From Hydrogenophaga sp. (lineage in GTDB: Bacteria; Pseudomonadota; Gammaproteobacteria; Burkholderiales; Burkholderiaceae_C): 64,000 bases of DNA. Below, piece by piece: positions 1 to 8,284 of the stretch. The notes below the pieces were generated by a model. It was not told the DNA's origin. It ran no database searches and saw nothing but the letters and a program-made list of their open reading frames with translations. Location of the stretch: contig NZ_JAILWB010000024.1 in assembly GCF_025699295.1 (NCBI RefSeq), forward strand, positions 1 through 64,000, written 5' to 3'. Every line of letters starts with the position of its first letter. Within the stretch, counting starts at the first letter, position 1. A program made the translations under genes and the position numbers.

Positions 1-126
1 CGTGCTCGCGGCGGTGGCCGCCATTTCGCCGTCGCGCACCCAGTCCACGGCGTAGTGTTCGGCGCGCAGCAGGTCCAGCACGGCCTCGCCGATCATGGTG
101 TCGTCCTCGACCAGCAACAACCTCAT
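1..126 (-). CDS. OmpR-type response regulator, N-terminal fragment
   Basis: The 42 codons present begin MRLLLVEDDTMIGEAVLDLL, the usual beta1-alpha1 of a receiver domain with the acidic pair ED-D that binds magnesium. The phosphorylated aspartate and the DNA-binding half lie beyond the left edge. The wording is typical of the QseB/TctD/PmrA group of winged-helix regulators, which pair with a histidine kinase usually encoded downstream. The start is the only ATG that gives a full beta1 strand. About 95 bases separate it from the stop of the SCO gene, so its promoter is probably there. The exact subfamily cannot be set from this piece. Confidence 0.8.
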   Translation of the reverse strand, partial: MRLLLVEDDTMIGEAVLDLLRAEHYAVDWVRDGEMAATAAST

Positions 127-221
127 GGTGCACGTTCTCCTGGCCCGCGTGCCGGGCATCCTGCGTCCATCTTGCAGGGATTGGCTTAGGCCGGCCTTAG
201 GCCCCGGGGACGCCGTCGGCG

Positions 222-845
222 TCAGTCCCCGGCCAGCAAGCGCTTGAGATCGCCCGCCAGCGCCGCCGACCCAGTGCCGTATCGGTGATACAGGCGGATG
301 CGACCCTGCGGGTCGTAGATGTAGCTGCCGGCCGAATGGTCCATGCTGTAGCTGGTGGGCGTGGGGCCGTCAACCTTCTTGTAATAGACCTTGTAGCTCC
401 TGGCCAGCGCAGGCAGCGCGTCGGGTGCGGCATACAGGGCCAGGAAACTCGGATCGAAGCTGGCCATGTACTGCTTCATGATCTCGGGCGTATCCCGCTC
501 GGGGTCGACGCTGATGAACAGGCCCTGGAGACGCTCGCCATCGGGCCCCAGCAGGCGCCTGGCCTCGGCCAGTTCGCTCATCGAGGTGGGGCACACGTCG
601 GGACACTGGGTGAAACCAAAGAACACCACCACGACCTTGCCCTTGAAGTCGGTCAGCGTGCGCGGCTGGCCGTTGTGGTCGGTCAGCGAGAAGCCGGTGG
701 CGTAGTCTGCACCGGTGATGTCGATGCCGGAGAAAGCGGCAGGCGCATCGGCCTGATCGGTGCAGGCCGCCAGGCCCAGCAGGGCGGCGCCACAGGCAGC
801 GGCCATGAGGGTGCGGCGGGTCAGCGGGATGTGGGTCATGGTCAT
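222..845 (-). CDS. sco1: SCO1/SenC copper chaperone, lipoprotein
   Basis: A 207-residue SCO/PrrC-type thioredoxin-fold protein that delivers copper to the CuA site of cytochrome oxidase on the periplasmic side of the membrane. It has the copper motif CPDVC (Cys81, Cys85) and the distal His170 in YSMDHSAGSYIYDP. Residues 1-28 form a lipoprotein signal with two arginines and a LAAC lipobox (Cys28), so it is probably anchored by lipid rather than by a helix. The start ATG shares its A with the TGA stop of ctaB (TGATG), which fixes the start and implies translational coupling. It is the last gene of the surf1-ctaA-ctaB run. Confidence 0.95.
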   Translation of the reverse strand: MTMTHIPLTRRTLMAAACGAALLGLAACTDQADAPAAFSGIDITGADYATGFSLTDHNGQPRTLTDFKGKVVVVFFGFTQCPDVCPTSMSELAEARRLLGPDGERLQGLFISVDPERDTPEIMKQYMASFDPSFLALYAAPDALPALARSYKVYYKKVDGPTPTSYSMDHSAGSYIYDPQGRIRLYHRYGTGSAALAGDLKRLLAGD

Positions 846-1750
846 CAGATGTAGTGATCCACCAGCAGGGCGGCGAACAGCAGCGCCAGGTGAATCAGCG
901 AGAAGCGAAACGTCTTGCGCGCCAGCGCATCGGAGTAGTTGCGCCACAGCGCGATGGCGTAGCCGCAGAAGCCGATGCTCAACACGACCGCCGCCACCAG
1001 GTAGACCCAGCCGCTCATGCGCATCACGAAAGGCATGAGGCAGGCTGCGAACAGCACGAACGTGTAGAGCACGATCTGCAACCGCGTGAACTCGGAGCCG
1101 TGCGTGACAGGCAGCATCGGCAGGCCAGACTTGCGGTAGTCCTCCACGCGGTACAGCGCCAGCGCCCAGAAGTGCGGTGGCGTCCAGAGGAAGATGATCA
1201 GGAACAGGATCAGCGCCTCGGGCGCGACCACGCCGGTCATGGCGGCCCAGCCCAGCACCGGCGGCATGGCGCCGGAGGCGCCGCCGATCACGATGTTCTG
1301 CGGCGTGAGCGGTTTCAGGATCACGGTGTAGACCACCGCGTAACCGACGAAGGTGGCAAAGGTCAGCCACATGGTCAAGGGGTTGACGAGGAAGTACAGC
1401 ACCGCCGAGCCGGCGCCGCAGAGCACGGCGGAAAACGTCAGTGTCTTCGCGTTGGTGAGCTCGCCCTTGGCGGTGGGACGCCAGGCGGTGCGCTTCATCT
1501 TCGCGTCGATCTGCTGTTCGACCAAGCAGTTGAACGCCGCGGCGGCACCCGCCACCAGCCAGATGCCGAAGCAGGCAATGGCGGCCAGTTGCACCTGTGC
1601 CCACGTGGGCACACCCGGCACGGCCAGCACCATGCCGATCAGCGCGCAGAACACAATGAGCTGGATCACGCGCGGCTTGGTCAGCGCGTGGTACTGGCGC
1701 CAGACCGAGGGCAGCGCGGAGGCAACGGGAGGGGTGGGCGCGGTGCTCAT
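845..1750 (-). CDS. ctaB: Haem O synthase (protohaem IX farnesyltransferase)
   Basis: A 301-residue UbiA-family polytopic membrane enzyme that transfers a farnesyl group to haem b to give haem O, the precursor of haem A. The first prenyl-diphosphate motif is visible as N74-x3-E78-x3-D82 in [16 protein letters not shown]. The LKPLTPQN and DYRKSGLPM segments are typical of CyoE/CtaB. The start ATG overlaps the ctaA stop by four bases (ATGA), and the end overlaps sco1. ctaA-ctaB order means both haem A steps are made from one message. Confidence 0.96.
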   Translation of the reverse strand: MSTAPTPPVASALPSVWRQYHALTKPRVIQLIVFCALIGMVLAVPGVPTWAQVQLAAIACFGIWLVAGAAAAFNCLVEQQIDAKMKRTAWRPTAKGELTNAKTLTFSAVLCGAGSAVLYFLVNPLTMWLTFATFVGYAVVYTVILKPLTPQNIVIGGASGAMPPVLGWAAMTGVVAPEALILFLIIFLWTPPHFWALALYRVEDYRKSGLPMLPVTHGSEFTRLQIVLYTFVLFAACLMPFVMRMSGWVYLVAAVVLSIGFCGYAIALWRNYSDALARKTFRFSLIHLALLFAALLVDHYI

Positions 1751-2916
1751 CGGATCGGCATGGACAGGGGCAAGGAGGAAGAGGCTGGCGCAGTCGCACC
1801 GAGCGGGCGGGTGCTGCGTGTGCCGGCCAGCGCGCCGGTGAGCACGATCACCAGCGCGGCCGCGCCTCCGGTGTGCCCCACGGCGGCCAGCAGCGGCCAG
1901 TCGAGCACCACATTGCTCAGGCCGCTGGCGAACTGCCAGGCGGCCAGCAGCAGCAACGCACGCGCGCCCGGGCGCATGCCCGACACGCGCCACAGACGCC
2001 AGGCGAGCCAGAGCATCGCGGCCAGCACCGCATAGGCCATGAGACGGTGCACATAGTGGATGGCGGTCAGCGCCGGGAAGGTGATCGCCTCGCCAGCATG
2101 GCTGCGCCCGAGCTCGCGCCAGAGTGTGAAGCCTTCGCGCACCGCCATGGGTGGCCACCAGCTGCCCTGGCAGGTGGGGAAGTCGCGGCAGGCAAGCACG
2201 GCGTAGTTGGTACTGACCCAGCCACCCAGTGCGATCTGCAGCCACAACAAGGCAAACACGCCCACCAGGGCCCAACGCAGGCGGCCGGGCAGTTCCACCG
2301 GGCCAGGGTGGCCCGGTGCCGCCAGCGCATACCCACTCGACTGGGCGCGCAGCAGGGCCAGCAGGCCCAGACCGCCCAGCAGGTGCAGGGTGACGATGGC
2401 AGGGAACAGCTTCATCGTGACCGTGAGCGCACCGAATGCCCCCTGCAGGCAGACCCAAACCAGCGTGGCCAGCGGCCACAGGTACGACACGCTCACCCGT
2501 CTGCGCTCGACCCAGCTCACCAGCGCGAGCACCAGGATCAGCACTCCGACCGCGGTGGCAAGGTAGCGATGGATCATCTCGATCCAGGCCTTGGAGAAGG
2601 TGACCGGGCCGGAGGGCATGACGCTTTGGGCTGCTGCGATCGACGTGCTCGCCCCAACCGGGCTGGCACTGCCGTAGCACCCCGGCCAGTCGGGGCAACC
2701 CAGACCCGAGTCGGTCAGGCGCGTGAAGGCACCGAACAGCACCAGGTCGAAGGTGAGAAACAACGTGACCAGAGTGAGCACACGCAGGCGCTGTGCGGGC
2801 GGCGCATGGCGGTTGCGCAGCCAGACCCAGGCCAGTGGCCCGAGCGCGATCACCACGCCCAGGAGCATGAGGCGCGCCACGGGGGCGAGATCGTACAGGG
2901 GCTGGGCGCTGTCCAT
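1747..2916 (-). CDS. ctaA: Haem A synthase (COX15/CtaA)
   Basis: A 389-residue membrane protein that oxidises the C8 methyl of haem O to the formyl group of haem A. The COX15 signature [17 protein letters not shown] is at about residues 66-82, with paired cysteines Cys74 and Cys80 in the first periplasmic loop. Haem-ligand histidines are seen in EMIHRY (His116), HLLGG and YVHRLMAY. About eight membrane spans are expected. It sits between the SCO-like gene and ctaB, overlapping ctaB by four bases. Confidence 0.96.
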   Translation of the reverse strand: MDSAQPLYDLAPVARLMLLGVVIALGPLAWVWLRNRHAPPAQRLRVLTLVTLFLTFDLVLFGAFTRLTDSGLGCPDWPGCYGSASPVGASTSIAAAQSVMPSGPVTFSKAWIEMIHRYLATAVGVLILVLALVSWVERRRVSVSYLWPLATLVWVCLQGAFGALTVTMKLFPAIVTLHLLGGLGLLALLRAQSSGYALAAPGHPGPVELPGRLRWALVGVFALLWLQIALGGWVSTNYAVLACRDFPTCQGSWWPPMAVREGFTLWRELGRSHAGEAITFPALTAIHYVHRLMAYAVLAAMLWLAWRLWRVSGMRPGARALLLLAAWQFASGLSNVVLDWPLLAAVGHTGGAAALVIVLTGALAGTRSTRPLGATAPASSSLPLSMPIR

Positions 2917-2917
2917 G

Positions 2918-3595
2918 TCAGTTGGCGCGCCCTTCTTTGTCCCAGAAGGCGGAGGCGCGCAGCAGGCGGTCCAGGTCGCGCCTGGCTTGCTTGGGGTCGA
3001 GGTTGGCGGGGAACCGCATCATCCAGTTGCCCAGCGGGTCGACGACATACAGATGGTCCTCGATCTTCTGGCCGGGGGCGGGTTGCAACCAGGCAGCGAG
3101 TGCCTGCGCATCCACATGCAGCACCTGCGCGGCAGCGGTGACCTGCTTCAGTGGCTCGGACAATACGGCCTCGCCGGTGCGCAGCCAAACCCAGTCGAGC
3201 CGCTCTTTCTCACGGCCCAGCGTTTCCCGCAGCTGGCGCTGCAGGTACAGGTGCTGCTGGCAGGCGTCGTTGCAGGCGCTGTCGGCCACGCTGATCAGCA
3301 GCCACTGGTCCTTGAGCATGCTCAGCGGCACGACGCGCCCTTGCACGTCGGTGCCGGTCCAGGCCGGCAGCGGGCGCTGCGGGTCGATCAGCTCGCCGTA
3401 GTTGCGGCGTCCCTCGGGGCGAACCACGTAGTAAGTGAGATAGGACGCAATGACGGGGGCGGCGCAGACCAGCATCAGGCCCAGCATCTTCCAGCGCCCG
3501 GCACGCGTGCTGGCCACAGCGTCCGCGCTCGCCCGGTCCAACTTCGGCAGGCTGTGCACGGTCAGGGTCAGGGGTTCATCGGGCGTCTGTGCCAT
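2918..3595 (-). CDS. Membrane-anchored SCO-like protein of the oxidase cluster
   Basis: A 225-residue protein with a soluble N-terminus, one membrane span at about 36-58, and a periplasmic domain that looks thioredoxin-like. Homologues in Burkholderiales sit in the same place between surf1 and ctaA and are usually left unnamed or mislabelled as an oxidase subunit. I see features of the SCO family: a CxxxC pair (Cys108, Cys112 in ACNDAC) after a hydrophobic beta strand, and a DH pair near the end (His181 in EDHLYVVDPLGN), matching the DHSAGSYIYDPQG of the true SCO gene here. The start ATG overlaps the surf1 end by 20 bases. A copper or thiol role in oxidase assembly is inferred. Confidence 0.7.
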   Translation of the reverse strand: MAQTPDEPLTLTVHSLPKLDRASADAVASTRAGRWKMLGLMLVCAAPVIASYLTYYVVRPEGRRNYGELIDPQRPLPAWTGTDVQGRVVPLSMLKDQWLLISVADSACNDACQQHLYLQRQLRETLGREKERLDWVWLRTGEAVLSEPLKQVTAAAQVLHVDAQALAAWLQPAPGQKIEDHLYVVDPLGNWMMRFPANLDPKQARRDLDRLLRASAFWDKEGRAN

Positions 3596-4316
3596 GGGAA
3601 CTGCGCTTTCGGCGGGGGGATAGGAATTGGAACCAGACATAGAGACCCGCCGCGAGGGCGCACAGGGCGAACCACTGGAAGGCGTAGCCATGGTGCTTGT
3701 GCACGTCGACCGCGATGCGGGGCCAATCGCGCTTCAGTCCATCGGCGGCTTCACCGCCTTGCAGGACGGACACGCCCAGCAGGTTCAGCCCGGTCTCCTG
3801 CGCAAAGGCGGCGAGATCGATATTTTGCCGGATCGCCCCGGTCCCCGCGCCGCCGAGTTCGAAAAGCTTGCCGGGCGAAGAGGCCAATCGCCCCTGTATC
3901 TCGACGGTGTCCAGGGGCGTGGTGATCGTGGGTACCCGGCTGCGATCGGTGAAATCGCGCGGCACCCAGCCGCGCTGGACCAGCACCGCGCGCTCACTGC
4001 CCAGCAAGCGCAGCGGCGTCACCAGGAACAGACCCACCCTGCCGTTCATCTGGCGGTTGTCCAGGAACACACTGGCCTGCGGCACCCACTGCCCCCGCAG
4101 GCGCACCGGACGGTGCACGCCCTCGGCCGGGTCTGCCGCGCCGAGCAGGTCGGCAGTGTTCCAGGCCGGCAGCACGCTGCGCTGATCGATCTGCGCCTGC
4201 AAGGCCAGCTTCTGACCCGCGCGGTCGAGCTGCCAGAGCCCGAGCGCGGCCGTCACCACCACCGTGATCACCGTGGCGGCGGTGACGGTCCAGAAGCGCG
4301 GCGTGCGAGTCGGCAT
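3576..4316 (-). CDS. surf1: SURF1 family cytochrome oxidase assembly protein
   Basis: A 246-residue protein with the SURF1 plan: an N-terminal span (about 9-27) followed by LGLWQLDRA, a periplasmic domain, and a C-terminal span near 215-235. The hallmarks NRQMNGRVGLFLVTPLRL, VLVQRGWVPRD and HGYAFQWFALCALA are all present. SURF1 helps insert or present haem A to subunit I. It is the first gene of the assembly run reading toward sco1, and its promoter must lie in the 49 bases before the divergent DUF2909 gene. Confidence 0.94.
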   Translation of the reverse strand: MPTRTPRFWTVTAATVITVVVTAALGLWQLDRAGQKLALQAQIDQRSVLPAWNTADLLGAADPAEGVHRPVRLRGQWVPQASVFLDNRQMNGRVGLFLVTPLRLLGSERAVLVQRGWVPRDFTDRSRVPTITTPLDTVEIQGRLASSPGKLFELGGAGTGAIRQNIDLAAFAQETGLNLLGVSVLQGGEAADGLKRDWPRIAVDVHKHHGYAFQWFALCALAAGLYVWFQFLSPRRKRSSHGTDAR

Positions 4317-4365
4317 GGCTCAGCCTCCGACACCGCTCACGCTGCGCAGGACGATAATCGGACCT

Positions 4366-4602
4366 ATGAAATATCTGGTCATCGTGGCTTTCATCGCCAT
4401 CATCGGCAGTCTGGGGGTCGCGCTGCTGTACATGATGCGGGGTGGTGAAGCCGACGGTGCCGAGGGCAGCGCGCCGCGCAAGAACCATATGGCGCGGGCG
4501 TTGGCCTTTCGGGTCGGGTTTTCCATCCTGCTCTTCGTGGTGGTGCTTGTCAGCTACCTGATGGGCTGGATCCAGCCCACGGGCCTGCCTCTGCGCGGCT
4601 GA
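4366..4602 (+). CDS. DUF2909 twin-transmembrane small protein
   Basis: A 78-residue protein with two membrane spans (about 3-22 and 49-68) joined by a short polar, acidic-then-basic loop. This matches the DUF2909 family, which is often found among oxidase assembly genes of beta- and gammaproteobacteria; its function is unknown. It is the only plus-strand gene in the oxidase cluster, divergent from surf1 and convergent with coxC, and it is followed at once by a bidirectional terminator. The ATG at 4366 gives the first span directly; longer in-frame extensions would overlap surf1. Confidence 0.85.
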   Translation: MKYLVIVAFIAIIGSLGVALLYMMRGGEADGAEGSAPRKNHMARALAFRVGFSILLFVVVLVSYLMGWIQPTGLPLRG

Positions 4603-4617
4603 GCCCCCATCCCCTTC

Positions 4618-4650
4618 AACAAAAAAGCGCCTGATGGCGCCTTTTTGTTG
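4618..4650. terminator. Bidirectional intrinsic terminator
   Basis: The sequence AAAAAAGCGCC-TGAT-GGCGCCTTTTT forms a GC stem flanked by an A-run on one side and a T-run on the other. It can stop transcription from both the DUF2909 gene (plus) and coxC (minus), which converge here. Confidence 0.85.
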
Positions 4651-4685
4651 CGGGTTAGCCCGGGTGGAGCAACCTCCAGGGCGTA

Positions 4686-5567
4686 TTACATCCAGTACAC
4701 CAGGATGTACAGGCCCAGCCAGACCACGTCAACGAAGTGCCAGTACCAGGCCGCGCCTTCGAAACCGAAATGGCGCTCGGCCGTGAAATGGCCCCTCTGC
4801 AGGCGCAGGGTGATGAACAGCAGCATCAGCATGCCCACAAACACATGGAAACCGTGGAAGCCGGTGAGCATGAAGAATGTGGAGCCGAACACGCCCGACG
4901 AGAGCTTGAGGTTCAGGTCGGCGTAGGCATGAGCGTATTCATAGCCTTGCACGCCCAGGAACAGAATGCCCAGCAGCACGGTGATCCACATGAAGCCGAT
5001 GGTCCTGGCGCGGTTGCCCGCCTGCAGTGCGTGGTGCGCGATGGTCAGAGTCACGCCCGAAGTGAGCAGCAAGGCGGTGTTGATCGTGGGCAACCAGAAC
5101 GGTCCCATGGTCTGGAAAGGCTCGACGATGTCGCCCGGCGAGGCGGTGGCACCCACCTGCACACTGGGCCACACGGCGGTGAAATCGGGCCAGATCAGCG
5201 CGTTCTCGATGCTGCCCAGCGCCGGCACCGAGTGCGTGCGGGTCCACCACAGGGCGGTGAAGAAGGCGCCGAAGAACATCACCTCGGAAAAGATGAACCA
5301 GCTCATGCTCCAGCGAAACGACAGATCGACCTTGCGTCCGTACATGCCACTCTCGCTCTCGCCCACAGACTGGCTGAACCACTGGAACAGCACGACCAGC
5401 CAGAACACGAGGCCGAAAGCCAGCGAGTAAGCACCCCAGCCGGCGCCATTGATCCACTGACCGGCGCCCAGGATGACGAAGAAAAGCCCGATCGCGGCCA
5501 TTACGGGGTGGCGCGACGGACCGGGAACGTAGTAGTAGGGCGTCGTGCCGTGGGATGCTGCTGACAT
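4686..5567 (-). CDS. coxC: Cytochrome c oxidase subunit III
   Basis: A 293-residue, seven-helix subunit III of the haem-copper oxidase. It carries the family segments FRWSMSWFIFSEVMFFGAFF, TINTALLLTSG, GFHGFHVFVGM and AAWYWHFVDVVW near the C-terminus. I chose the ATG at 5567 because AGGAG lies five bases upstream; the in-frame GTG six bases earlier lacks a site. It is the last gene of the coxB-ctaD run and ends in front of the shared terminator. Confidence 0.96.
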   Translation of the reverse strand: MSAASHGTTPYYYVPGPSRHPVMAAIGLFFVILGAGQWINGAGWGAYSLAFGLVFWLVVLFQWFSQSVGESESGMYGRKVDLSFRWSMSWFIFSEVMFFGAFFTALWWTRTHSVPALGSIENALIWPDFTAVWPSVQVGATASPGDIVEPFQTMGPFWLPTINTALLLTSGVTLTIAHHALQAGNRARTIGFMWITVLLGILFLGVQGYEYAHAYADLNLKLSSGVFGSTFFMLTGFHGFHVFVGMLMLLFITLRLQRGHFTAERHFGFEGAAWYWHFVDVVWLGLYILVYWM

Positions 5568-5634
5568 GCTCACTCCTGTTGTGCTTTCGCTTGTATCAAT
5601 GTCTAGGAATCAAAAAAACTGCGCTTTGCTGACC

Positions 5635-5841
5635 TCAGCCGGCCACCCAGTTCACCAGCAGGATCAGACCGAGCACGAAGAGAAAGGCCATGCCCAAACC
5701 CACCGCGATCAGGTGCAGTGGATTGAGCTTGGCGATGTCGTCCTGGTAGTCGGCGTTGCGTCGCACGCCCAGGAACCCCCAGAGCACCGCCCTGACGGTG
5801 CCCAGGAAGGAGCCTTTGCGCGGATCGACTGGCGTGCTCAC
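5635..5841 (-). CDS. DUF2970 small membrane protein
   Basis: A 68-residue protein with the DUF2970 pattern: a short basic N-terminus (RKGSFLGTVRAVLWGFLGVRR), an NADYQDDIAKLNPLHLI segment, and one C-terminal span. It starts with GTG overlapping the ctaG stop by four bases (GTGA), so it is coupled to ctaG. The family is found between ctaG and coxC in Burkholderiales; its role is unknown and presumably linked to oxidase assembly or stability. Confidence 0.82.
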   Translation of the reverse strand: MSTPVDPRKGSFLGTVRAVLWGFLGVRRNADYQDDIAKLNPLHLIAVGLGMAFLFVLGLILLVNWVAG

Positions 5842-6452
5842 ACGGCCCCCGCCGGTTTGACGATCGCCGGGCTGATCGCCAGCGGGGCTGCGTCCTGGGG
5901 CGCCGCCGGCACCTTGCCACCCACCTCGAAGAATGTGTACGACAGCGTGATCGTGCTCACATCTTTCGACAGGCGTGGATCAATCACGAAGGCCACCGGC
6001 CATTCCTTCTTCTCGCCTGCCTGCAGTGTGTATTGCGTGAAGCAGAAGCACTCCAGCTTGTTGAAGTGGGCCGCGGCCTGCTGAGGTGCGTAGCTGGGAA
6101 TGGCTTGCGCCGCCATCGTGCGGTTCTGGATGTTCTGGAACTCGTACATGACCGTGGTGAGTTCACCCGGGTGCACCTGAAGCGAACGCACCGCCGGCTT
6201 GAAATGCCACGGTCCGCGGCTGTTGACGTCGAATTCGACCGTGATGGTGCGGCTTGTGTCCACCTGCGTGTTGGCCGGAAGCTTCGGTGCCGCGCCTGGA
6301 ATCTCGCGCTCGGTCAGCGCCAGCACGTTGATGCCGGTGACTTCGCAGATGGCCTTGTAAATCGGCACCAGGGCATAGCCGAAGGCGAACATGCCCAGCG
6401 CGATCACGCCGAGCTTGCCCACCATCTTGAAGTTTTCGCGCCGCAGTCCCAC
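5838..6452 (-). CDS. ctaG: Cytochrome c oxidase assembly protein CtaG/COX11
   Basis: A 204-residue COX11 homologue that inserts copper into the CuB site of subunit I. One N-terminal span (about 13-32) anchors a periplasmic beta domain with the copper motif LECFCFTQ (Cys135, Cys137). A further cysteine, Cys36 near the end of the span, is also conserved in the family. It begins with GTG; the first in-frame ATG would remove nine residues of the conserved basic start (LRRENFKM). It lies between the 37-residue assembly gene and the DUF2970 gene. Confidence 0.93.
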   Translation of the reverse strand: MGLRRENFKMVGKLGVIALGMFAFGYALVPIYKAICEVTGINVLALTEREIPGAAPKLPANTQVDTSRTITVEFDVNSRGPWHFKPAVRSLQVHPGELTTVMYEFQNIQNRTMAAQAIPSYAPQQAAAHFNKLECFCFTQYTLQAGEKKEWPVAFVIDPRLSKDVSTITLSYTFFEVGGKVPAAPQDAAPLAISPAIVKPAGAV

Positions 6453-6484
6453 GGTATTCCAGTCGGTTGGTTGGGAGCTGGAAG

Positions 6485-6598
6485 TCAGCTGCCCAGAAAC
6501 ACCATCTTGCCGATGAAGCCGGCGAAAAAAACCAGCGCGACCGAGGCCAGGATCAGCGCCAGCCGCAAGTTGTTCTTCTTCTGTTCACGGGTCTTCAT
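6485..6598 (-). CDS. Cytochrome oxidase small assembly protein (37 aa)
   Basis: A very short gene encoding 37 residues, beginning MKTREQKKNNLRLALILASV and ending FFAGFIGKMVFLGS. The plan is a basic cytoplasmic head and one membrane span. Proteins of this size and wording are seen between ctaD and ctaG in many Burkholderiales and are known as a small oxidase assembly protein. It fills an otherwise empty gap of about 170 bases in a tightly packed operon. Its mode of action is not known to me. Confidence 0.8.
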   Translation of the reverse strand: MKTREQKKNNLRLALILASVALVFFAGFIGKMVFLGS

Positions 6599-6623
6599 CG
6601 GGTCAGCTCCGTTTGCGTGCCAA

Positions 6624-8243
6624 TCAGCCAATCACCTTGGTGGCGGTGGCGTCAAGCTTGGGTGGGTTCTCGAAGGTGTGGAACGGTGCCGGCGACGGCA
6701 CTTCCCATTCCAGGCCCTCCGCGCCTTCCCAGGGCTTCTGCACAGCTTTTTCGCCCTGGCCACGCATGGCGGGAACGACCACGGCCACGAAGAAATACAC
6801 CTGCGCAAGGCCGAAGCCGAAGGCGCCCACCGAGGCAATGGCGTTGAAGTCGGCGAACTGCATCGGGTAGTCGGCATACCGGCGCGGCATGCCGGCCAGA
6901 CCGAGGAAGTGCATCGGGAAAAAGGTGATGTTGAAGGAAATCATCGACCACCAGAAGTGGATCTTGCCCTTGGTCTCGCTGTACATGACGCCGGTCCACT
7001 TGGGCAGCCAGTAATAGATGCCGGAGAACATGGCGAACAGGGATCCGGCCACCAGCACGTAGTGGAAGTGGGCCACCACGTAATAGGTGTCCTGCATCTG
7101 GGTGTCGATCGGCGCGACCGAAAGGATCAGGCCAGTGAAGCCACCGATGGTGAACACGAAGATGAAGCCCACGGCCCAGAGCATCGGGGTTTCGAAGGTC
7201 ATCGAGCCCTTCCACATGGTCGCGATCCAGTTGAAGATCTTCACGCCCGTGGGCACAGCGATCAGCATCGTCGAGTACATGAAGAACAGCTGACCAGTGA
7301 GCGGCATGCCGGTGGTGAACATGTGGTGCGCCCACACGACGAAGGACAGGATGGCAATGGAGCCGGTGGCATACACCATGGAGGCATAGCCGAACAGCTT
7401 CTTGCGCGAGAAAGCAGGCACGACCTGGCTCACGATGCCGAAGGCCGGCAGGATCATGATGTAGACCTCGGGGTGGCCGAAGAACCAGAAGATGTGCTGG
7501 TACATCACCGGGTCGCCACCGCCGGCGGGGTTGAAGAAGCTGGTGCCGAAATGGCGGTCGGTCAGCGTCATGGTGATGGCACCTGCCAGCACGGGCATCA
7601 CGGCGATCAGCAGGTAGGCGGTGATCAGCCAGGTCCAGCAGAACATGGGCATCTTCATCAGCGTCATGCCGGGGGCGCGCATGTTGAGGATGGTGACGAT
7701 GATGTTGATCGAACCCATGATCGACGAGGCACCCAGGATGTGCATGGCAAAAATGCCGGCGTCCATCGAGGGGCCCATCTGCAGGGTCAGGGGGGCATAC
7801 AGCGTCCAGCCGGCAGCGGGCGCGCCACCGGGCATGAAGAAGGAGGCCACAAGCATGATGGCCGCCGGGATCATCAGCCAGAAGCTGAAGTTGTTCATGC
7901 GGGCAAATGCCATGTCGCCCGCACCGATCTGCAGCGGAATCATCCAGTTCGCGAAGCCCACGAAGGCCGGCATGATGGCGCCGAACACCATGATCAGGCC
8001 GTGCATGGTGGTGAGCTGGTTGAACAGCCCGGGGTTGACCAGTTGCAGGCCGGGCTGGAACAGCTCGGCGCGGATCAGCAGCGCGAGAACGCCACCCACC
8101 ATGAGCATGGTGAAGGCGAACAGCAGATACAGCGTGCCGATGTCCTTGTGGTTGGTGGCATAGACCCAACGCCGCCAGCCCGTGGGGGCATGGTGGTCGT
8201 GATCGTGTCCGTGCGCGTCGTGGTGGTCAAGAACTGCACTCAT
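6624..8243 (-). CDS. ctaD: Cytochrome c oxidase subunit I
   Basis: A 539-residue, twelve-helix catalytic subunit that reduces O2 to water and pumps protons. Metal ligands are visible: His81 and His394 for haem a, His392 for haem a3, and His257, His306 and His307 for CuB. Glu259 and Tyr261 in GHPEVY mark an A1-type oxidase with the Glu-gated D channel and the His-Tyr cross-link. The N-terminus is rich in histidine (residues 7-18), which may bind metal. It follows coxB by 41 bases. Confidence 0.97.
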   Translation of the reverse strand: MSAVLDHHDAHGHDHDHHAPTGWRRWVYATNHKDIGTLYLLFAFTMLMVGGVLALLIRAELFQPGLQLVNPGLFNQLTTMHGLIMVFGAIMPAFVGFANWMIPLQIGAGDMAFARMNNFSFWLMIPAAIMLVASFFMPGGAPAAGWTLYAPLTLQMGPSMDAGIFAMHILGASSIMGSINIIVTILNMRAPGMTLMKMPMFCWTWLITAYLLIAVMPVLAGAITMTLTDRHFGTSFFNPAGGGDPVMYQHIFWFFGHPEVYIMILPAFGIVSQVVPAFSRKKLFGYASMVYATGSIAILSFVVWAHHMFTTGMPLTGQLFFMYSTMLIAVPTGVKIFNWIATMWKGSMTFETPMLWAVGFIFVFTIGGFTGLILSVAPIDTQMQDTYYVVAHFHYVLVAGSLFAMFSGIYYWLPKWTGVMYSETKGKIHFWWSMISFNITFFPMHFLGLAGMPRRYADYPMQFADFNAIASVGAFGFGLAQVYFFVAVVVPAMRGQGEKAVQKPWEGAEGLEWEVPSPAPFHTFENPPKLDATATKVIG

Positions 8244-8284
8244 CGTCGATTCCTTTGAGACTCAATGTTTTTCTGGCAACCGGA

